Part shown: in pieces, positions 48,301-52,105 of the stretch | Layout of the letters: the number at the start of each line of letters is the position of its first letter | Numbering within the stretch: position 1 is the stretch's first letter | NCBI GenBank assembly: GCA_903920975.1 | Contig: CAIXNZ010000023.1 | Location: 1-52,105 of the forward strand | DNA length: 52,105 nucleotides | Origin: Candidatus Falkowiibacteriota bacterium | Lineage (GTDB): Bacteria; Patescibacteriota; Patescibacteriia; CAIXNZ01 | Direction: 5' to 3' | Notes under the pieces: generated by a model | Told to the model about the DNA's origin: nothing | Databases searched by the model: none | The model's input: only the letters and a program-made list of their open reading frames with translations | Made by a program: the position numbers and the translations under genes

Positions 48301-51300
48301 GGGCGGGACTTGCACTGATTCAGTCTACAATCACAATTGCATCGGGGGAGCTAATAACGGCAAGGGATGCAGTACTAATGCAGATTGCCCCGGCGGAACT
48401 TGTTCCACGCCTTGTAACCCGCAAACAAATCCTGACACCTGCAAACTTTGCGATAAAAATTTGTCTTGTTCGGTCAGGAATTTTGGCGACCTTGATTTAA
48501 AATGCCTGGGTACGCGTGGCAGCTTTGGTTGTACCAGAAATGATGATTGTATCTCGGGTTATTATTGCGACAGCCAAACCACTAAATGTGAAATGGAAGC
48601 TTCAACTTATTTAACGTACCGTGCGCAGGATATTTTGCGATTATATTTCCCAGGTGTTCCCAGAATTTATATTGATACAAATCCTTCCATCTGTCCTAAA
48701 CTGGAGATTGTGGCCTTGAGCCAGGATAAATCAGCGGTCTTTGATTTATGCTCCGGCCTGTCCTGGGATTCTGCCGATAAGATTTCTAAAGACCAGTGGA
48801 AATACACAGACGCCCAAAACGCCTGCACAGGTATATTCAAATTGCCGACGATTGCCGAGCTTTATAGTTTAGTCAGTCAGACGAATTTGGGCACTGGCAT
48901 TGATTTCAAGGAACAAGCCAATGCCTTGAAATTATGCGGCCTAAGATGCGGCTATAATCCCAAAGATCCGGCCACGCTTTGCATTAATTGCGGCGATGAT
49001 AACTATATTTATTGGTCCAGCACTTGCAGCCAAAAAACAGGGACGACCTGCAATAAAGCGCTGGCCGTGAATTTCAAATATGGCAGCGTTGAAGAATATG
49101 ATGTTAGTGAAGGCTTGAAAGTTCATTGTAAGAGAGAGGCACAATGCGGCAATGGCACGATTGAAGAAGGCGAAAATTGCGAATTTTATGTTGATGCTAA
49201 CGGCAAATTGCTTGAGCAAAACATTGCCACCAAATGCACTGATCAGGGCTATGATGGCGGTTTTGTGCATTGTGACCCCATTAGTTGTATCCGCAGATAT
49301 GATAATTGTTATTTAAATTCTGTGCTTGGCCAAAACTGCGGAACCATTTGCCAGAATAAAAAGAAGCTGGCCTGTAAATCAATCGGGCTTAATAATGATA
49401 AGGATAGATTTGAAATTACTGAAACCGGTTCAGTCATAGCGCAAACAGCCGATAATCAATTATTATATACAAAAGATGTAAATAATTGCGTCACTAATTA
49501 TACAGAGGCAGGACAAGGCGGTTGTGACAGAGTTTTTAATCAGATTGGCGATGGCAAGTGTAATATCAGCGGTAGTCTGGCGCCATTTTTGGCCGAATAT
49601 TCATATTGTAATTGTGATGAAATTTTCAGCGCAGAATCTTGCGTACCAAATACTTGCGATGAGCTTGAAGTGGGGTGCGGCGCGACTCCTAATGGCTGCG
49701 GCGGCACAATTGCCAATTGTGGCAATTGTCCAGGTGGCAACTGCGAAGCAGGCAAATGTATAGCCTGCACGCCAAGTTGCAGTTCGGGCGCGAGGTGTAC
49801 TGGCAACAATCTTGAAGAATGTATAACTGAAGCGCAAAATTCCTGTTTGCATTGGGTTCAAACAAAGACCTGCGCTGCTGATAGAGATTGCAGCGCAACT
49901 CTAAAAACTTGTGTCAAAAAGTGTCCTGATAGCTGCACGGTTGGAGTGTCACAATGCGATGGCACCAATGCTTACAAAACCTGTGTAGCGCCGTTGGACC
50001 CCATAAATAATTGTCCCGACTGGTCAGTTTCGTCTACTTGCCCAACCGGCCAAACCTGTCAGGATGGAGCATGCAAATGTCCAACGGCAATTTGTACCAA
50101 GGATGCGACAAGATGTTCTGGCAATGATCTTGAAAAATGTATAGAGGATGCGGCAAATGGTATTTGCGCCCATTGGATTACCGAACCGGCCTGCAGCGGC
50201 GGTCAGACCTGTCAAAGCGGAGCGTGCGCTTGTGCTACTGGGTATAAAGATTGCAGTGGCACGTGCATACTTGACGCAAACTGTTGTAATGCCGATGACT
50301 GTTCAGCTATTTCGGGTCAGATTTGCAAACTGGATGGCAGTTGCGACTGCTCCGCAGGATATAAAGTCTGCGGTACTTCCTGCATTCCAACAGCAAATTG
50401 TTGTACCAGCGCTGAATGCACGGCGATTTCTGGTCAGACCTGTCAAAGCGGAGTTTGTGCCTGTTCCTTAGGAAATAAAGTCTGCGGTACTTCCTGCATT
50501 CCAACAGCAAACTGCTGCACTAATGCTGACTGCGCTGTTGACCAGACCTGCAATACTACGACCAAACAATGCGTGAGCTCTGCCAAAGCAATCACTGCTT
50601 TCACTATTCCTTCCCAAGTCGGCACAACAACAATCAATGAGAGTGCTAAAACAATCGCAGTGACCATGCCTCCTGGCACTAATGTGACTTTATTAACTCC
50701 AACCATTACTATTTCTGCAGGAGCATCAGTTAATCCAGCTTCTGGCACAGCCCAAAATTTCACCAGTCCAAAATCATATATTGTTACCGCGGCAGATGGT
50801 TCAACCCAGGCATATACGGTAACGGTTACAGTCATGGTTGGAACAGCCATAACGATTACTAATACCACTACTGAAGCACTAACAGATTATCAGGTAAAAT
50901 TTACTTTAGCATATACTAGCTCCATTCCCACTCAATTAAATATTACTAACCAAAGCGGAACAAAAATACCATATTATATTGATACTACAGTTACCACTAA
51001 TCCAAGACCAGTATATGTAAAGGTCCCATCAATACCGGCAAAAGTAGCTGGTACAAATGGTACTGCCACAATATATGTGGCCAAACCAATAACAGGCTCT
51101 TCTTTAGCCTCTGATGGCCCAGGAACTTTTGATCTGTTTCAGGATTTCTCGACTGGTGGTATTGGCAATCTTACATTACTTGGAGGTCAAGATAATTGCC
51201 CCCCCGGTGGCTCATATAGTTGCTGGGGAATGTATACGCTTCCTAGCGGCGCCCAAGGTTATCCCTGTAATGCCGATGTAAATGGAGCATCTTATTATGA

Positions 51301-51841
51301 AAAAATAGCCGGAAGAACTCAAGGCACAATATTTCCAAATGCAAATTATGATTGTTCTCTTCGCCAAAGCGTGGCGCTTGGGCTTCATTCTGAACAGACT
51401 TTTAGTGATAATTTCAGAGTAACATCTAAATTATTAGTTCCTGGGGGAAATAGTTATACAGGCTGGTTTGCAGTTGCTGGCTTGGGTAAAACATATTTAG
51501 CATTGTATAATGGCGGATCAAGATTTGGATTTTTGGATAGTGGAAGTTGGTCAAATATTTCGGGTACTGGAGGAAAAACATATACAGATTATATGACAAA
51601 TTATGTAAAGATTGACGAGACTTTTGATAATGGACTTATTAAATTTTATATTAATGATTCATATGTATACCAGAAAAATTGGGGCACTGGTACTTATCCT
51701 AACCAACTGCATTTTGGTTTTTCTCCTAGCGCAACCGTAGCTGGCTTTGAAGCTCGTTTTGACGATATTAGGGTTTCTAAATTTGTTACATCAGAACCAA
51801 CTGCAAACCCCGCATCAGTAACTTATTCAACCTTACCTTAG
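45365..51841 (+). CDS. Giant secreted Cys-rich protein with DUF2341 and LamG-like C-terminus
   Basis: 2158 aa with N-terminal signal peptide (YLLLIFALFLLLPASALC). Residues about 40-410 are beta-rich with an embedded C-x-SDCP-type motif (ECSIDNDCPESAC). Residues about 418-560 resemble the soluble part of a GspG-like pseudopilin (DLYNIQQLLEKYKAANSGKYP). About 678-965: disulfide repeats of the CGDG...E-x-CD type (GFCGDGLLQSEFEQCD and others). About 1110-1260: DUF1566/Lcl-like domain (GLSWDSADK, FKLPTIAEL, YWSSTC). About 1260-1737: many Cys repeats, including near-identical 38-residue units. About 1741-1826: beta domain like DUF5018; about 1827-1925: DUF2341; the rest LamG-like. No membrane anchor after the signal peptide. 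It starts 11 nt after the previous giant gene. Confidence 0.85.
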   Translation: MNHTEKKNKYLLLIFALFLLLPASALCQTNTNQAPSVGTVENLSTLKQYWFPIASYEEVGTPISRPGAECESVVTFATDDTPLSCAALPSTNAPIVKLSNGGALTSGTAKLSYAFTVPAAGSYDFKIKVSNDADNFSKLSREQIDYILANDANHDNVSYQIDSANGNLTVMEYSDYAGSLASNAKYNTFRSMIFSVYIDGEDVQHRKGFIVVKNTDPSQLQESSVALGSLETGQHTVYLHFLSDYYFEYQSGALPSGFKNFATTDLNKGRCLGGAKAGAECSIDNDCPESACQKSLDTNPVIYSVAINTVQPSLDVIGILVFPNPKSLDPLTWYNENTITPSADVEQITVDGYRAVRDDHTVYVDAANIDANDSFYTNIYVIAYNLGAPAPTVAIFNQMLDNWVFNTNVIALDPLVGETAKDKLRRDTIRKSDLYNIQQLLEKYKAANSGKYPAFEAGTYIKDHTISTWPSWQATLGNKLGSGLPVDPLNIMTIDNREPYDCNNPVEKANCQSICSRDEGGNPLTGCPSNQQCVGNQYCSMCEPGYDAQTCWDKVATKFAFPDIFSGCDLPRTNIYNGALKLGASTCTLGKTDTVPSKPYSFDGAYVYQYTAKDNGTTYLLNYRLEYKAPVCSADQCSFEGTCYQAGSCLYNPLNEVTPIYPNYKNTQCFLGRWDNSCNNGIVQTECGEECDPGAPTDTLSSYCDVKFGSHDWYNEANINASCTDQCVYTAPSGTVEAYTKDPTLLNCGGFCGDKILQSEYKESCDQGPGGIVPTPDQIVGRINGVEVRGAGGTSQSLQYRCSATCQPDGGFCGDGLLQSEFEQCDKANYITPTPQETTEAVEGAKPQYACGKISSGKDCQFSGGFCGDGTVQDKYGEVCDDKVGIACSIDSDCPAKTCSNTCAGGDNADKPCAGSSDCPKGSCTPAKRVCTSKNCNQYCKGTYCGNGVVESPNSKGVNEVCDWASDPLCSQDCQHIKMGGTCTDSVYNHNCIGGANNGKGCSTNADCPGGTCSTPCNPQTNPDTCKLCDKNLSCSVRNFGDLDLKCLGTRGSFGCTRNDDCISGYYCDSQTTKCEMEASTYLTYRAQDILRLYFPGVPRIYIDTNPSICPKLEIVALSQDKSAVFDLCSGLSWDSADKISKDQWKYTDAQNACTGIFKLPTIAELYSLVSQTNLGTGIDFKEQANALKLCGLRCGYNPKDPATLCINCGDDNYIYWSSTCSQKTGTTCNKALAVNFKYGSVEEYDVSEGLKVHCKREAQCGNGTIEEGENCEFYVDANGKLLEQNIATKCTDQGYDGGFVHCDPISCIRRYDNCYLNSVLGQNCGTICQNKKKLACKSIGLNNDKDRFEITETGSVIAQTADNQLLYTKDVNNCVTNYTEAGQGGCDRVFNQIGDGKCNISGSLAPFLAEYSYCNCDEIFSAESCVPNTCDELEVGCGATPNGCGGTIANCGNCPGGNCEAGKCIACTPSCSSGARCTGNNLEECITEAQNSCLHWVQTKTCAADRDCSATLKTCVKKCPDSCTVGVSQCDGTNAYKTCVAPLDPINNCPDWSVSSTCPTGQTCQDGACKCPTAICTKDATRCSGNDLEKCIEDAANGICAHWITEPACSGGQTCQSGACACATGYKDCSGTCILDANCCNADDCSAISGQICKLDGSCDCSAGYKVCGTSCIPTANCCTSAECTAISGQTCQSGVCACSLGNKVCGTSCIPTANCCTNADCAVDQTCNTTTKQCVSSAKAITAFTIPSQVGTTTINESAKTIAVTMPPGTNVTLLTPTITISAGASVNPASGTAQNFTSPKSYIVTAADGSTQAYTVTVTVMVGTAITITNTTTEALTDYQVKFTLAYTSSIPTQLNITNQSGTKIPYYIDTTVTTNPRPVYVKVPSIPAKVAGTNGTATIYVAKPITGSSLASDGPGTFDLFQDFSTGGIGNLTLLGGQDNCPPGGSYSCWGMYTLPSGAQGYPCNADVNGASYYEKIAGRTQGTIFPNANYDCSLRQSVALGLHSEQTFSDNFRVTSKLLVPGGNSYTGWFAVAGLGKTYLALYNGGSRFGFLDSGSWSNISGTGGKTYTDYMTNYVKIDETFDNGLIKFYINDSYVYQKNWGTGTYPNQLHFGFSPSATVAGFEARFDDIRVSKFVTSEPTANPASVTYSTLP
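50361..50531 (+). repeat. Intragenic 114-bp tandem repeat in the Cys-rich gene
   Basis: The segment beginning ATAAAGTCTGCGGTACTTCC occurs at 50361 and again at 50475, a period of 114 bp (38 codons), with near-identical DNA over about 40 nt and a degenerate remainder. TCAGACCTGTCAAAGCGGA also recurs at about 50203 and 50436. In-frame copy-number change is possible. Confidence 0.8.
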
Positions 51842-51917
51842 GTTCAGTATTATAAATCAACAATTTTATATTTGAACAAACATGAGCAAGGCCAGTCCGC
51901 GACCGGAGTTCAGACTT

Positions 51918-51934
51918 TTCCGCCTTTGGCGGAA
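51918..51934. repeat. REP-like palindrome
   Basis: TTCCGCC, loop TTT, GGCGGAA: short GC-rich hairpin in the gap after the Cys-rich gene. Apart from it, 51842-52015 shows no gene; the ATG at 51882 opens only a 22-codon frame made from repeat sequence. Confidence 0.6.
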
Positions 51935-52015
51935 TCCGCCACAGGCGTGATAGTCTTTTATCTTGACCATAGCACTTGAAAAATATCTCAAATTTAACAT
52001 ATCAACCATATCAAA

Positions 52016-52105
52016 TTGAAAAATTGGCTAAAACCATATATTCTCCTGGTTTTGTTCGTGGCTTTGTCTTTCCTCGGCTATAACCTGACTGCCAAGATAG
52101 AAACC
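52016..52105 (+). CDS. Start of a gene for an exported or membrane protein (partial)
   Basis: From TTG 52016 an open frame runs 30 codons to the window end: a short basic start (MKNWLKP with TTG read as Met) followed by a hydrophobic helix (YILLVLFVALSFLGY), like a signal peptide or membrane anchor. An in-frame stop (TAA, 51995) lies upstream and no ATG or GTG is available, so TTG is the best start. There is no SD. It continues the run of exported-protein genes. Identity unknown. Confidence 0.45.
   Translation, partial: MKNWLKPYILLVLFVALSFLGYNLTAKIET

Noticed and set aside
51882..51950. 22-codon frame after the Cys-rich gene
   Set aside because: Consists of REP-like palindrome sequence; no SD.
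1..52105. Recoded TGA (Gly or Trp) as in Gracilibacteria/SR1
   Set aside because: recO, pyrK and pyrF end in TGA at family-appropriate lengths and no in-frame TGA interrupts conserved genes.

Overview
The window looks like a chromosomal segment of a Candidate Phyla Radiation (Patescibacteria) bacterium, most likely of the Parcubacteria type. Grounds: AT-rich DNA; a ribosomal-protein end (rplO-secY-adk-map) with no room for rpmD (L30), which CPR bacteria lack; small compact genes with few Shine-Dalgarno (SD) sites; tRNAs without encoded CCA; short GC-rich palindromes typical of these genomes; and giant secreted proteins with pilin-like N-termini and IPT/TIG, LamG and Cys-rich modules. TGA is a normal stop (recO, pyrK, pyrF), so this is the standard bacterial code and not the Gracilibacteria/Absconditabacteria code. 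The exact lineage cannot be read from the window.

Layout. 1-4.5 kb: end of the spc ribosomal operon, then adk, map, ruvX and recO. 4.5-10.2 kb: de novo pyrimidine synthesis from carbamoyl phosphate to UMP (pyrB, pyrC, pyrK-pyrD-pyrF-pyrE). pyrB, pyrC and the KDFE operon each have their own TTGAC-type promoter, strong SD and intrinsic terminator. 10.2-12.4 kb: an aspS T-box riboswitch and aspS. 12.4-18.7 kb: a HTH/GIY-YIG protein, two small unknown genes, a YbaK-type deacylase, scpA-scpB, a D,D-carboxypeptidase, a glycosyltransferase and, on the minus strand, two paralogous small membrane proteins behind tRNA-Met. 18.7-19.4 kb: tRNA-Met, tRNA-Leu(CAA), a broken tRNA-Leu piece and many inverted repeats. 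19.4-22.6 kb: parA-parB and a short Rel/SpoT enzyme. 22.6-22.9 kb: two apparent small RNA genes with promoters and terminators. 22.9-30.5 kb, minus strand: topA and dprA, then pth, der and an LCP-family protein; a plus-strand pair of small membrane-protein cassettes lies between dprA and pth. 30.6-33.6 kb: lepB, hisS, rpsU and a YqeY-family gene. 33.6-52.1 kb: three large secreted or surface proteins (634, about 3280 and 2158 aa) and the start of a fourth exported protein.

The most interesting non-coding signals are the aspS T-box, whose UGGC bulge matches the GCCA end of tRNA-Asp, and the tandem small RNAs at 22.69-22.93 kb, where the predicted 5' end of the first is perfectly complementary over 12 nt to the apical arm of the second. 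Among proteins, the two adjacent giants share a duplicated VirB2/TrbC-like pilin module fused to adhesin-like domains, and one has about 400 residues of no recognised family. All functional calls rest on reading the sequence and known family motifs; no searches or structure predictions were run.
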